From: Lycocorax pyrrhopterus obiensis
Lineage: Eukaryota; Chordata; Aves; Passeriformes; Paradisaeidae
Direction of reading: 5' to 3'
Length of the DNA stretch: 64,000 nucleotides
Assembly: GCA_014706295.1 (NCBI GenBank)
Contig: JACSVZ010000022.1
Span: 9,070,830-9,134,829, forward strand
Part shown: positions 1 through 11,591 of the stretch, in pieces
Layout of the letters: every line of letters begins with the position of its first letter
Numbering within the stretch: the stretch's first letter is position 1
Notes under the pieces: model-generated
Seen by the model: only the letters and a program-made list of their open reading frames with translations
What the model was told of the DNA's origin: nothing
Database searches by the model: none
Program-made: the position numbers and the translations under genes

Positions 1-2425
1 CACCTTCTCTCGGGGCCCAGAAGAGAGCACAGGGCTGACCGAGAGAAATCTATGAGGATTTTTATCTTGCTTTTCCTAAACTGCTCAACAACATGGATAC
101 AAAGTTATCGTGACCACAGTAAATGAGTAGGAGATTGCTGTGCTGCCTCAATGCCGCTACAGCGGGCTGTGGTAGCCGAAGCTGCTTCATTACTCGGGTA
201 GTGGTGCGTGATGGAGAGGTTGGGCAGAGGGATGACTGAAGACCTGAAAGCAAAATTCAGGCCATTAAAACAGTGCAACTGCTTAAAACAGGTTCAACTT
301 ACCCAAAATACTGATCAGCCAGAGACTGGGAGCCCGTGTATGAGTGTGTGTCACGTGCTGGACCAAAGGAGCTCTACAAAACTTTTCATCTCCAAATCAA
401 CCTTGCAAGTTAAAAAAAAAAGCTTCAAAACAATAACAATGGGCACAATCTGTTCGTTGTCTTACGAGGATACACATTTCTGGCAGTGTGGAGGGCGAGG
501 GGATGGGCAGCACGTTCCTCTCCAAGACGTGACTCTCGCCTGCACAGCCCCTTCTCCAACCCCACCCGGCCCCTCTCAGCTCAGCAGGGCAGACGCTGGC
601 TCAGCCTTCAGAGCCTCCCAGCCGAGCCCGTTGTGCAGGGGCTACACGCTGCTTCTCTTGGCCTTCCTGGACTTCAGCTGGGAATTAACGTTTAATTAGT
701 TTGTTTTCTTGTAAACTCCATCTCCATCACCCCTATTTCCAGTGCCAGCAGCAGCTGCAGCTGCCCTGCCCGTGCCCTCCCTGTGCTCCACAGCCATCAC
801 TGGGGTCAGACCACTCCTGGGCCATTACTTAAAGTAAGTTTAGTTTATTGGCAAAAGAAAGGTGCTGTGTAGTGCCCAAAGGGAACCACTGTGGGACCAG
901 CTTGTGCTTGGGCTAGGGAGAGGCTTTATTTATCTGTGGTGACCCTCACGGAGTGAACCCTGGGTTACAAATGACCTTTTATGCTTTTATTGCACTAACT
1001 TGGTTTCCTATCAGCAGTGATGGGAGAAGAGGGGTTGCAAAAGGTTATCAGTGTTCTGCATCTTGCAAAACTGGAAAATATCAATTTCCTGCAGACATCA
1101 AGGCCTAGACTATAAAAAAGTTCTCTGAAAAAAGCTACACCATATATCTTGTATGCACAGTTTTTACATACAGACACAGTAACTGCCATCACAGAGCAGC
1201 CACTGTCCAAAAGCCATGGCAACAGCATTCCCAGATTATTCAAGTGTCTTCATCCCAGTTCCTTGTTTGTATGTGGGGTTTTTTCACGTTTCTTTTTCCT
1301 CTTAGTGCTCCTCTAGGTCTCCAACTCACATCTATCTCAAAAAAATCCCCCTAATTCAGTTCTGCCCTCATGGCATCAGTGGGCAAAACAGAACTTGGTT
1401 GTATTGCCAAGCTAAAGTCAGGCTGGTAGCCAAGAGCGTGCAATCCAGCTCCCCACTCCCACCACAGAAATCACTGATGATGTCACATACCAAAATAAAC
1501 AGAAAAGGCAACTCCATCAATAATCAGCAATTCCCTCAGAAATAGTACACTGCACTTTCTGCTGATAAAATGCCTCTATTTACACTTCATTCGTGTTTTC
1601 CTCTTTCCTTTCATTCCTCTTTCCACAGCTCATCTGCACCTCCTTGTATTCATGGCATTTTTGAGTGACACCAAGGTGTGGAGCAAGATCAAGCAGGTGC
1701 TGGGAAGCCTCTGGAAACGAAGCTGTTCCCAGCAGGCCTGGAGTTGATGCCCTCAGACAACAATTCATTCTTAAAAGCAGGAAGATTAAAGCAGTAGAAA
1801 GACCCAGAGAGATCAGCTGTACATCCAGCACACAGCTGTAAATATATTCTGCTCAAAGATTTTCCCTGAACACACAGATTTTCCTGGTGTTAGTGATGGT
1901 GGCAGAGAGACCCCCAGTGGCTCTGTGCACCACCAGCCATCACAATCTCGGGGTCCCCCCAACAGGCAAGCAAGAAGGTTCTGGAGGGGCTGAAGGACAA
2001 CAAAGCCTTTGGGAGAACAGTCCCTCTGGGTAAGACAGGGCAGGACATCACCACTTCTGCCAGCATGGGTTGCAAGGACTTTGTCAAAAGTCAGCCCCAA
2101 TTCTGGAAGAATATTGGCGGCTCAAAACTGGATTTGCAGCAGATAAACTATTCATGAAAAAAAAAATAGGACTCCTGTTTACCGTACGAGAATGCATATG
2201 CACTGAACATAAAGCCTGAGTGTTAATAATGCGATGGTAAATTATTTTAATACCAATAATAATAGTAATTCAGTGTTGCTTATGACCACACAGATGCACG
2301 GAAAGCTAACACAGCAGCATGTCAAGCTATTCCCACTCAACAAAAACTGGAACCTCCACCTGCCCTGTGAACCCCTCAGGGAACCAGTGGTTTTCATCCA
2401 AGGAGCTGCTGCTGCAGACACAACT
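1..2425. other. Non-coding flank, left edge
   Basis: No reading frame on either strand resembles a known protein, and no RNA gene, recognisable transposon or long tandem repeat is visible. The base composition is ordinary, with short A runs near 412 and 2158. By synteny with mammals this would lie between the 5' end of SLC13A3 and the 3' end of TP53RK, but no SLC13A3 coding exon was recognised. Confidence 0.5.
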
Positions 2426-2429
2426 CGTC

Positions 2430-2480
2430 CCAGAATCATAGAGTAGCCTAAGTTGGAAGGGACCCCCAAGGATCATTGAG
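2430..2480 (-). repeat. CR1 LINE 3'-end fragment
   Basis: The plus strand shows AGAATCATAGAGTAG, then GTTGGAAGGGACC and ATCATTGAGTCCA. This is the reverse complement of the 3' end of an avian CR1 LINE, so the element runs on the minus strand. Only about 50 bp is recognisable, and the sequence to the right diverges quickly. It is a typical 5'-truncated copy with no coding capacity. Confidence 0.8.
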
Positions 2481-2829
2481 TCCAGATTCTGATGGACTGA
2501 TACAGCTGAGGCTGCAAGAAGATGTGGGGTGGACACTTTGCAGGTCCAGAGTGTCCTTTTTGCTGGACATGCACCTGCTGAGATTTTTCCACCTTCAAAC
2601 AGCGACAGTTCAGCATTCTCTACAGCAATCCATATGACACATCAGGCCGATCAAGAGGAAATATCAACAAGTCCTAACACAGATGTGCAGAAAGTAACAC
2701 TTACATAACAAGGAGGGGTTTATCACGCAGTGAAAAAGCAAAACATTTTGCTTTTCATGACCAGTAATGTCCTGCTTTGTTTCGAAGCTCCATCCCAGAG
2801 CCGATTTCAGCAGAGGCCAATTGAGGAGT

Positions 2830-3850
2830 CCCTGCTCGAGGGCCAGTCCCACGCACCAGCTCCCCCGGAGGACCGGCCTCACGGCAGGCTGCCGACCCCG
2901 GCTCAGGGCACCGCGCCGGCCGCGAAAACCTCCCGTGGATCAGCTTTGTTTCTGCTCCGCTGTCCCGCAGGGAGAGCTGCATTTTAACAAACATGATGAT
3001 AGTTGGAAACGGACTTCTTCAAAGGGCTTTGCAAACAGAACTCAATCCTGGCATCACCGGGAGACGGTGCGAGCGGTGTTTGTACAGATGGGGGACGGCG
3101 GGCAAGGGGGGTCAGGCTGCTGCCTCCCCTCAGCGGGGCCGGCATTCGGGGCTCAGATCCCTCCTTAGGGGACTCGTTAGCTCACATCCACCTGCGCACA
3201 CCACGCCATGAGGCCCCGCTCCAGCAGCCCGCAGGACACCCGGGGAACACCGACACGAGGGACCGTGTGTGCTCGGGCCGGGCCATCGCTCTCCAGGCAG
3301 GGAGGAGAAGGTGGTGCAGCGCAGCTCCTCCAGCCCCGCTGCTCCCCGCAGGGACACTCGGCTGCTTCTCGCCCGTGTGCCACGAACGAAAACAAAACAC
3401 AGCAGCGACAACGGGTGCTGGTCCTGCGGAGACCGAGGGTGCCCGGCCCGGCAGCCAAAGCTGTGGCTGGGCGGTGGAACCCGGGCCCCACGCCCGGGTC
3501 GGGCACTCGCCCAGGCGGCTCCTCTGGCAAGAGGTGAATGCGCGCCGGGCACGGGCAGCCCGCCGCGCTAGGACACTTGCGGGACGCGAACCGGCCACCT
3601 GCGCCACCGGAGGCGGCAGCGCTGCGCCGGCGCCACCGCGCGGAGCGAGGCTGCAGCCGCGGAGGCGCCTTGTGGTTCTCGGCGCCGCGTGCCCCGGGTT
3701 CCCGGCTGCCCGCACCCCTTCGCTCGGGCTGCGCTGCTCCAAGCGGGGAAGAAAAAGCCCTCATCCCTTCTGCCCCGCCTGGCAGAGCAGCTTCCCACAG
3801 CTGCTTTCTCCCACCCCGGGTGCAGGATCCGTACGGGACACATTCATGGT
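2830..3850. promoter_or_regulatory. Orphan CpG island
   Basis: About 1 kb of high G+C with many CG dinucleotides, densest from 3400 to 3740 (for example GCGCCGGGCACGGGC near 3541 and CGCCACCGCGCGGAGCG near 3632). The flanks on both sides are AT-rich. It has the look of an unmethylated CpG-island promoter, but neither strand carries a recognisable first coding exon. Several long open frames cross it in different phases, as expected where GC richness depletes stop codons. It could be a promoter for SLC13A3 (expected to the left, minus strand), a non-coding RNA, or a distal element of TP53RK. The island is clear; its target gene is inference. Confidence 0.6.
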
Positions 3851-4809
3851 TGTGCAGAGGCGAGGGACTTCGCTCCCTTTTTCACGAGCAGTCTCAGAGC
3901 ACCAGTGACTGCACAAGAGAACAGAGGACCTTTCCCATGGATAAAGGCTGCCCACCACAGCAAATCGCTCAGCAAAAAGTTCACTGTTTCTTTTCTATCA
4001 TCACCTGAAGTAAATTATACTCCCATATTCACCCAACTCACATCCCAACTTGCTCACAGAGAGCCAATAATCTTCTAACCCATTCACTGTGGGGTGTGTA
4101 AGATTCTCCTCTGGCACATCTTACATTCGCACCATTAGTAACCCAGAAAAATGAAGTAATATAGAGAAAACATTACAAGAAAAAGAGTATTACTGCCTAC
4201 CTCTGCCAACCGCCCACCTGGGCAAGCGATGGCAATACCAGCAGTCTCCCCTATAACGCTCCAAAAAAAGGAAATTTACAGCAGACTTCTTGCTTAAAGT
4301 GGAAGTTTCTCAGCAGAAAACTGTTCTGGATTAACAAACGTTATATTTCCTTTAGACAGTACTATTGACTGAGAGGGAAAAAAGCCAAAATTTACTACTG
4401 GAAGAAAAGAAACCTGGTTTATGTTTAGTGCTGTATTTCAGCATTGCCCATGTTCCAGAATTCAGTTCTCCTGAAAATTTTCAGGATGTGTTGTTTATAA
4501 CAGATTTAAACCCTTTGTTGTAAAGTCTTCTGAGAAAAATAACGCACTTGTTTTTCTCAGTTACCTTTTGCAGACACTCTTTTGTAGTCTCTGAGGTAAG
4601 AACCTCCCACTAATTTATGGTCTGTAGGCTGAGGAAGATTGCTCTGAATGATTCTAACCACACAAAGAAGATGAGCAGAATGACACTGTCAACTACTTTG
4701 TATTAGAAATATTTAACATGTAGGAAAGAAGTGACCTCTAGTTGTTTCTCTCTTGGCTGTGCCCCAATCTCACAATTACTTCAGTTACTTTACGACACAC
4801 TCTTTCAAG
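3851..4809. other. Non-coding stretch downstream of TP53RK
   Basis: AT-rich sequence beyond the 3' end of TP53RK. No coding frame, RNA gene or recognisable repeat was seen. Confidence 0.5.
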
Positions 4810-4819
4810 TTTATTTATT
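4810..4819 (-). terminator. TP53RK: Paired poly(A) signals of TP53RK
   Basis: Read on the minus strand this is AATAAATAAA, two overlapping canonical poly(A) hexamers. It lies about 110 bp past the TP53RK stop codon. Position and orientation fit the 3' end of a short 3' UTR. Use in transcripts is inferred. Confidence 0.5.
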
Positions 4820-4927
4820 TGAAGACACAGTTATCAAAATAGTGACCTCTGAAATAAAACCAACCAGAAATATAAATAACCCTATTTGCAAAACCTACTA
4901 TTTCTCCATCCCTAACCCTGCTCTCTT

Positions 4928-5406
4928 CTACCCAATCATGGATCTCTTCCTTCCCCTTAGTCGAACCTCATCCAGCTTTTTGATCACAGGACCGGATTTT
5001 TTAGACGTGGCTGCGTAGGTCTTCAGCAGAGCTTTGAACATCGTTTCAGTGTCTGGATGAGTGCTAATGAAGGCTTTTTCCAGCACATACAAATCAACTC
5101 CTTTATCCTCTGCAAGACCCGAAATAAAACTGAGTCCAAAGTCTATCAACACCAAGTCCAGTTTCTCCGTGGGTGGCCGCAGGAGGAGATTGGCAGTTGT
5201 AAGATCCCCGTGGATAATATCTTCATCGTGCATCCTTGCTAACAGCTCACCCATCTTCTCTGCTAACTCATGGAGGCCACTGGTGTCATTCCCACTCTTT
5301 TGTACGGAATAAATATGATCCTGAACAGTAATTGAGTCTACAATATCTTCAAGATAGATGGAGTTGGTGACATAATCCACGAAGTAGACCACTGGAGCTG
5401 GAATCC
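4928..5406 (-). CDS. TP53RK: TP53RK coding exon 2 (terminal)
   Basis: Begins inside the split Gly codon, then [13 protein letters not shown], and runs through the catalytic loop, DFG motif and C-terminal RGRKRSMIG to a stop. It encodes most of the kinase domain, residues 128-286. It is uninterrupted and closely follows mammalian PRPK. Confidence 0.96.
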
Positions 5407-6319
5407 CTATTTAAAAGAACAAATCAAATGCCAGCAGTTAATTTACATGACTCCCAGCTTTATTTTAGCAACAAAACACCACCGATAAAAGCCTTAAGCA
5501 GAAATGCCAGGTGAGATCACTCCCAGCCACTGATAACCCACCCCGTGGAACGGCCTGGCCAACACTCGCTTCCAAGCCATCTGCACTGCCCTGCAGTCTG
5601 ACACCGACCTGGCAGCTCAGACGTGGTGACAGCCCAGTCCCTCCTGGGGCGAGCCTCCCCGATAAAACACGCTATGGGACACACCGGGGACAAGATGACT
5701 TTTAGGGACACCCCGAAAGAGCAGAGCGGGGCGCCCCGGGCTCAGAAGCAGCCTCTGCATCTTTCAGGATGGCGCAGTAAGGCGCCAGGTGCCTGAGATC
5801 TGCTCTGAGCGACGTGAAGAGCCGGGGTGACGGGGCAGCCCCGCTCACTCCGCCCCGGGGTGTGTCTGTCTGTCTGTCTGTCTGTCTGCCGGTCCCGCCA
5901 GGCAGCCCCGGCCCGGCCCGCCCGCCCCCGTGCCCACCTGCCCGCCGGCACCGCAGCAGCGACCGCGCCTCCTGGGCCATGCGCCGCCGGCTCAGCCGCT
6001 CCTCCAGCGCCGGGTGGCGGTACCGCTTCGGGACGCGGAGCTTCGCCACCGCCGCCCGCCCGAGGAAGAGCCCGCGGTACACGTGCGCCTCGGCGCCCTG
6101 CTGCACCAGCCGCAGCCCCGGCAGCGGCGGCGGCGGCGGCGGCGGCTCCTCCGCCACCATGGCGACGCCCGCCCCGCCCTCGGGATCGTCCACGGCGGGG
6201 CCCGCCGCCCCCAGCTCGCCCACGGCGGGGCCCGCGGGCCCCATGCCGCCCATCGCAGGGCCCGCGGCCCCGGGCACGACCGAGTGCGCACCGCCCGCCT
6301 CCGCCTGGGCCGCCGCCAT
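4928..6319 (-). CDS. TP53RK: TP53RK (PRPK/Bud32), KEOPS-complex kinase
   Basis: Small atypical protein kinase/ATPase. It is the Bud32 subunit of KEOPS, which supports N6-threonylcarbamoyl-adenosine (t6A) formation on ANN-decoding tRNAs; it was also described as a p53 Ser15 kinase. Two coding exons, 6319-5938 and 5406-4928, join in a split glycine codon (G|GG). The exon 1 donor is CAG|GTGGGC and the exon 2 acceptor TTTTAAATAG. The product is 286 aa, versus about 253 in human. Visible motifs are a nucleotide-binding segment GAEAHVYRG (about 75-83), a lysine in [10 protein letters not shown] (Lys93), the catalytic loop [11 protein letters not shown] (from 193), the metal-binding DFG at 216-218, and the basic tail [11 protein letters not shown]. 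The start at 6319 has G at -3 and G at +4, and the peptide begins [10 protein letters not shown]. The extra length is an Ala/Gly/Pro-rich N-terminus with a GPA-type repeat and a seven-proline run. All key kinase residues are intact. Confidence 0.96.
5863..5888. repeat. (TGTC)n microsatellite in TP53RK intron
   Basis: About six and a half uninterrupted TGTC/TCTG units just inside the only coding intron of TP53RK, 50 bp from the splice donor. Probably length-polymorphic. Confidence 0.9.
5938..6319 (-). CDS. TP53RK: TP53RK coding exon 1
   Basis: Encodes residues 1-127 plus one base. The first 65 or so residues are low-complexity Ala/Gly/Pro. From [13 protein letters not shown] to LLRCRRAG it follows the conserved PRPK N-lobe. 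It lies wholly inside a CpG island. The donor after GCAG is GTGGGC. Confidence 0.93.
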
Positions 6320-6458
6320 CACTGAGAGCCGCACGGCGCATGAGCGGGGCGCCTGTTCGGCAATGCTCGGTAATCTCCGGCCATCCTCGGCAATGCTCGG
6401 CTGCCCGTGCCGGAAACCCACGAAGGGCCGAAGGTGCGCCCCCTGCCCGCCTGTGGCG

Positions 6459-6575
6459 CTCGGCTGTGAGGCGGCCTGCGCCGCGCTGCTCCCGGGGCTC
6501 GGCTGTGAGGCGGCCTGCGCCGCGCTGCTCCCGGGGCTCGGCTGTGAGGGGGCCTGCGCCGCGCTGCTCCCGGGG
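6459..6575. repeat. 3 x 39 bp tandem minisatellite
   Basis: Three head-to-tail copies of a 39-bp unit beginning CTCGGCTGTGAGGCGGCC and ending GCTGCTCCCGGGG. Copies 1 and 2 are identical; copy 3 has one change (GAGGCGG to GAGGGGG). The unit is a multiple of 3, so all frames pass through it open, which inflates spurious reading frames. It begins 140 bp upstream of the TP53RK start codon, in or next to the promoter. Confidence 0.95.
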
Positions 6576-6640
6576 CTGCCGGCCCTGCCTCTTCCGAACC
6601 CCTCTCTGTGCTTCCCCCCCGTCCGTACTGCTGCCCTCCG

Positions 6641-9600
6641 CTTGCCTCTGCCATGGCCGGGGATACTGGGTAACTGCCGGATGGTGGCACTGGTTCCCGA
6701 GCGTTCCCGAGCCGGGGTGTGCTCCTGGGGTTTTGCCGGTGCAAGAGCGAGACCTGCAGCTTCCCCAGGGCTTGCAAGGGAGATGTTGGATGCGCGGCAA
6801 GTGGGATCTCGTGGTTCCCTCGAGGTTTTCCCAGCATCACCTTGGAACCCCCCTCCAGGGCGTCATCCCTGGGACACCGCTGCCACGGCATCACCCCAGG
6901 GTGCTGCACCACTGGAGCATCACCGTGGGGACTCCATCTCTGGGACATCACCACCAGGATGACCCATCACTGGCTCTTGTTCTTTCATGCGCCAAAAGCC
7001 TCTGCTGGAGCCTGTGCAGATCCACTGCAGCTGCCCAGTCCGTGGCTGGGAAGGAGAAAGGATTTGCCCATAAGCTGCAGAGGATCAGCAGCCTGCAGCA
7101 GGGCATCGTGTGACCTCGGGTCCCCATGCTGGGCACCACCAAAGCTTCTGCACCAGCTCTGTCACAGGCCACTCATGCCATGAGTCCGGTGACTCCCCCT
7201 TCCTCGAGCAGCCAAGTCCCACACTGCCATCTTATTAAAAGATGGATAAACCTCATTATCCTCATAAACCTCACTGGAGCAGTATTTGGGTTTTTATGGC
7301 ACCCTGAAAACCCAGTGCCCTACTGGGTGATGTGCACATGCTGCAAATATGTTCCTCAGAAGATACAAGAGAATTCAGCCCAGTCCATGTAAATATGTTT
7401 TCAATTGTTGCTTTTGGAGGTGCCGCAAGTCCATTTTGTCTTTTGTTTTCTCACCCACAACCATTTGTTTCCTTTTCAGAATATTTATATTTTATTAACA
7501 CATTCCATACAGCTTACTTGTCGTTGCACGGTGGGATCATGCCTGGCAAATATTTATCTTGCTTCAGTGACAACTTTTAAACAACCTTCCCAAGTTTTCA
7601 ATGATACAGATAATCCATCCCGCAATTCTGCCCACCCATGGCACCCTCCTTCAGCTGCCCTCGCTGTGGCAGGTCTGCAGGAGCCCAACAGCTTGCCTAG
7701 GGAGAGAGGTGCATTACTGGTCTCTGTGGCTGGAATTTGCAAATGCCTCAAACACTTAAAGAAAGAAAAAGGTTTTCCCCATGTTGTGAACAGATTTTAT
7801 CAGAGCATCTGTGCACAGATACCCCCACAGACACACACGTATAACCTATAAGCAAGTGCACACAGATACCCTTTGCTTCATTATTCTGGCAAACACGATG
7901 GTTTTCTCTCATGCTGGCCAAAAACCTCCTCCAGAGCTTTCAAAATACGTAAGAAAATATTTTTGCTTTATTTTCCCCTTTATTTTACTTATTTAAATTT
8001 TATCTTCCCTGTGATTTCACTTATTCTTTTCCCTTTTAATGCAATAAACAGTTGACATAGCCCTTGGAAACGATCTAGAGCCATTTACAATATTTATGGT
8101 ATCACCCAGTGTTTTTATTGGAATATTGAATCACCCCAGAGAACTGCTCTGAATCCACAGACTGGTAAACGGTTTAGTTATGTAACTTTGTCCTCCCGGT
8201 GACAAGCATTTACAAACTCTCCTTTCACAAACAACGTAATTAAGTTAAAAATTGCAGCACAGCAAACCAAGCTAATGGGAACCAAGGCAGGTCCCATGGG
8301 CTGCTCCCTGCTGTTCTATAGATCCCTTGGCACCAGGCAGGATACAGCCCTGGGAGCAGCTCTCCCACCACCCCCCAGCTTATTTAAGGATGGAACCATC
8401 CATCCTCAGAGCTGGACGGATGGGAAAAGGGATGAGTTTGAGTTGTTGCAGGGTGCCATGCTGGAGGCATCCCTAAAACGTGCAAGGAAACAAGATTCCT
8501 GGTGGGACCAACACTACTGACCAGAATTGCTAGGGAACCCCCTGGGTTAGGATATCATAAGAGAAAACACATGCAGCCTGACATCAGGAGGAGAAACCTC
8601 TCTGGGATGTAAATGAACATGCAATAAATGCAGGTTCCTGGTGAGCTGCCTCCATCCCAGCTGTGACACTTCTGCCTGCTCAGGGACCATCGCTTCCATC
8701 AATAACTGAATTGAGTTTGGTCCCCCAAGCGCCTTCCTAAGGGTCAGTCCTAATAGAAGAAAATACTTTTGAGGGTGTGATGAGGATTCCTGAACACCAT
8801 GTCTTCCTTTTTCCAGGATGGACTTCTTTCTCCTCCTGTATTTGTATTTCAATTTGTGATTTTGAAGCCTCTTTTAGCTGCTGCAGCTAAAAGAGGTAGA
8901 GGGTAACATTCCCAGTAATCACAGGCGCGTTGTGTTACCAAACACAGGCTGCCGTTCCCAACGCGGAGCTCTCCAGGAGCACATTCCTGCGGCTCAGCCC
9001 CGGGGATGTGCTGTTTGGCTGCCAGGCAGGAACGCGCCCCGCAAGCCCGGCAGCCAGGAGCGAGATAAGCATCAGCTGGGGAAATGGCACTGCCAAGACA
9101 CACGGACTGGAGGGGAGGAGGAGGAGGAAGGCATCACAGGAGGGAGCAAGGACAGAAACGTGCCTGCAGGCATGAAGCATTGGTGGATCCGACTCCCCCA
9201 GACCTTCTCATGTGGAGCTTAAGGACAAAGGTCCTGCCTTCAAGCAGGCCCAGAACACCCACTGACTACAAAAGGTGTGATAAGAAAGCTGTACTTTAAG
9301 AACCCCAAAGAAAGATTTTTTCCCCCCAAATCATCCCTTCTGTACATCATAGCAGGTTTGCACCCTTTTTTCCAGAGTAGCATAACCCACAGCCTTCACA
9401 GTGTCGATGTGACAGCTGCATTTCTATACATACTGACATCATCTTTTTGTCCGCCTTTGGTAAACACACCATAAAGCTCTGCCTGTGCTCCCCAAGACCT
9501 CACCTACTTGTTGTCTGTGCTAATATTTCTTGCTCTGCCAGAGACCAAGAAGCCTCTAGAAAATGTTCAGGTGGCAGATAAATGAATGCTGAGTGACCAT

Positions 9601-11343
9601 AGAGAAAAATATAATTTCTTCCTTCTCGCACTGAAACAATTTCAGAAGGAAGGAATTGTTGAGGCAAACTGGAGATCACATAGCCAAGAGTGAGTTTGCC
9701 CTGAGGCTGATGAAGACTCTAGGTTCTCTCTGGCTCTCTGCCTGGCGTGGTGGAGAACTATGCATGGGAGACATCTCCTACAGTTCATAACACAGCTCAC
9801 CCAAAATGCCTAGGCTTGAGCTCTGGGGGCCAGAGACCATGGGCAAGATCACACTGCATCCCCTGCATCCCCCTGTGCTCCCAAAATGTGGGAGACGTTA
9901 GCCTAGACACAGAGTTGTAGTGTTTGCTATCTGCCATGAACTGGTCTCGTGTGGGTCTTGGGGAACAGAGAAAATTGGAGTAATTTCTCCCTCTGCGTAT
10001 CACGAGAGCTGGTTGTGATTTCAGAGCTATTTAAACTGCTCTAATATGAAATGCAAATGCTATTGAAAAGCTCTTCCCATGAACACCATTAGTTTCTCTT
10101 GGCTGGTGTTTGAAGCCATTCTGCACCAAGTGTGTGATCCTTGTTGCAGCTGTCAGGCTGTATCAGATACAAGGTTTTAGAAAAGGTATTTTCACATCCT
10201 GTATTCCCACTGAAATTAGAGCATATGAATGGGAAGTGTTTATTTAATCTAAAAACCAGGTAGATGATTTGACATACTTTTCACATTCTCTATGATTTTG
10301 AGAAGAAACAAAACCAAAAACTTTGAAAACTGCTGCTCATGTTGCAGCCAGATATCCAACAAACTAAAGCTGAAAGGATATACATGATCCAGTATGGCCC
10401 ATCTCAAGCATCCCAAACTATGAATTGAAATAAAATTAGTTGGTACCACTGTTCTACAGAGCAGAGACATGAGATGTATACCCATACTTGGAAAAATAAC
10501 AATTTTTAAATACTTCTCTTAAATTCCCTATGGAGTTAACATGGGGGATGACTGAAAAGGCTCTTTAAAAAAAAGAATCACATGTTCACGTGTTCTTTAT
10601 TCTTCACCCAACCTGTTTATTTTTGCCTGTGTCAGAGGGGTGTGCCTGCACCACAGGCACAATGGTCATTGATTCAGACCTTCCGCAGTTCAGTTCTGTG
10701 CTGGGGCAAAAAGCTTTACCAGCACAGGCTCCACAGAGCTTGTGTGGCTATAACATACTAAATATTAATATTTAATATAGGTTCTTAATGAAATATTACC
10801 TGCAGTCACATGCCAGCTCACAAAGCAGGTTTGTGGTCATTTGCACTCACCCTCCAGTGGCAGTCCCTGCTGCAAGGCTCTGGGGAGGCTGTGTTTGACT
10901 TCCCACCCGTGACACCACAACTTCCTCGCTGTTCCCCACCGCAGCTGGGTCACAGCAAACTCCTGAACATCTCAACCCGCCCAGCAGCTGTTGTTTACAC
11001 AAACAGCACCAAGGCGCAATGTTTCCATACCGTGTTAAAGCTTTTTGAAAGCACTTCGAGGTGTATCACATTTTGTAAAATCCTTGTTTAACAAACTGGA
11101 CTTCGAGATTCATTAAATTAGCCTCAGAAAATAATCTTTCATCCAAGTGCAAGTCCCAGTGTCTTTTATGCAGGACAGCAGGAAGGTTCCTGTTCCACTC
11201 AGCAGAAAAAGAATGTTAATTGCAAAGGAAGTCGAATACTGAATGTTTTGTCTGATGGAGCACTGTGTCAGGGGAAGGAGATAAGCTTGAGAGACTGATT
11301 CTTTCTGTCCCACAGCCATGAAAGTTAAGAGGGCAAACTCAGA
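6641..11343. other. Intergenic region between TP53RK and SLC2A10
   Basis: The spacer between two divergently transcribed genes. G+C falls from the CpG island at the left to AT-rich sequence by 7400. No coding frame resembles a known protein and no RNA gene was seen. The one notable structure is the perfect inverted repeat at 8868-8896. Small GC-rich patches near 8950-9130 and 10850-10950 have no recognisable function. Confidence 0.5.
8868..8896. repeat. Perfect 14-bp inverted repeat with 1-bp spacer
   Basis: CCTCTTTTAGCTGC, then T, then its exact reverse complement GCAGCTAAAAGAGG. It could form a short hairpin or bind a dimeric factor. The core contains CAGCTG-like half sites (AGCTGCTGCAGCT). 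No flanking transposon or target-site duplication was recognised. Confidence 0.9.
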
Positions 11344-11591
11344 CACAGAATCACAGAATCATAGACTCAAACAATATGCTGAGATATAAGGGACCCACCA
11401 GGATCATTGAGTCCAACTCCTGGCCCTGCACAGGACACCCCAACAATCCCATCAGGTGCCTGAGAGCATTGTTCAAACGCTTTTTGAACTCTGTCAGGCT
11501 TGGTGCTGTGACCACTGCCCTGGGGAGCCTGTTCAGCGCCCAACCACTCTGCGTGAAAAACCTTTTTCTGATATCCAACTTAAACCTCCCC
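11344..11591 (-). repeat. CR1 LINE 3'-end copy
   Basis: The plus strand begins CACAGAATCACAGAATCATAG, a remnant of the CR1 3' terminal microsatellite read in reverse. It continues with ATCATTGAGTCCAACTCCTG, CCTGAGAGCATTGTTCAAACG, TGACCACTGCCCTGGGGAGC and TGATATCCAACTTAAACCTCC. This is about 250 bp of a 5'-truncated CR1 in minus orientation, and well preserved. It lies about 600 bp upstream of the SLC2A10 start. Confidence 0.95.

Larger units (their letters stand above)
5820..6640 (-). promoter_or_regulatory. TP53RK: CpG-island promoter region of TP53RK
   Basis: Very G+C- and CpG-rich sequence covering exon 1, the start of the intron and about 300 bp upstream of the start codon. This is the usual housekeeping-gene architecture. 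No TATA box is evident. The transcription start cannot be placed from sequence alone. Confidence 0.7.

Noticed and set aside
3003..3908. A 301-codon open frame on the plus strand, with overlapping frames on both strands
   Set aside because: It lies in a CpG island where stop codons are depleted; the translation is Arg/Ala/Pro-rich, changes with frame and resembles no protein.
1..4900. SLC13A3 first coding exon
   Set aside because: Expected here by synteny on the minus strand, but no frame resembles its conserved N-terminus.
5742..7113. Open frames of 350-430 codons on both strands
   Set aside because: They are shadows of TP53RK exon 1, its CpG island and the 39-bp repeat, whose unit is a multiple of three. 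Only the 6319-5938 part in one minus frame matches a known protein.
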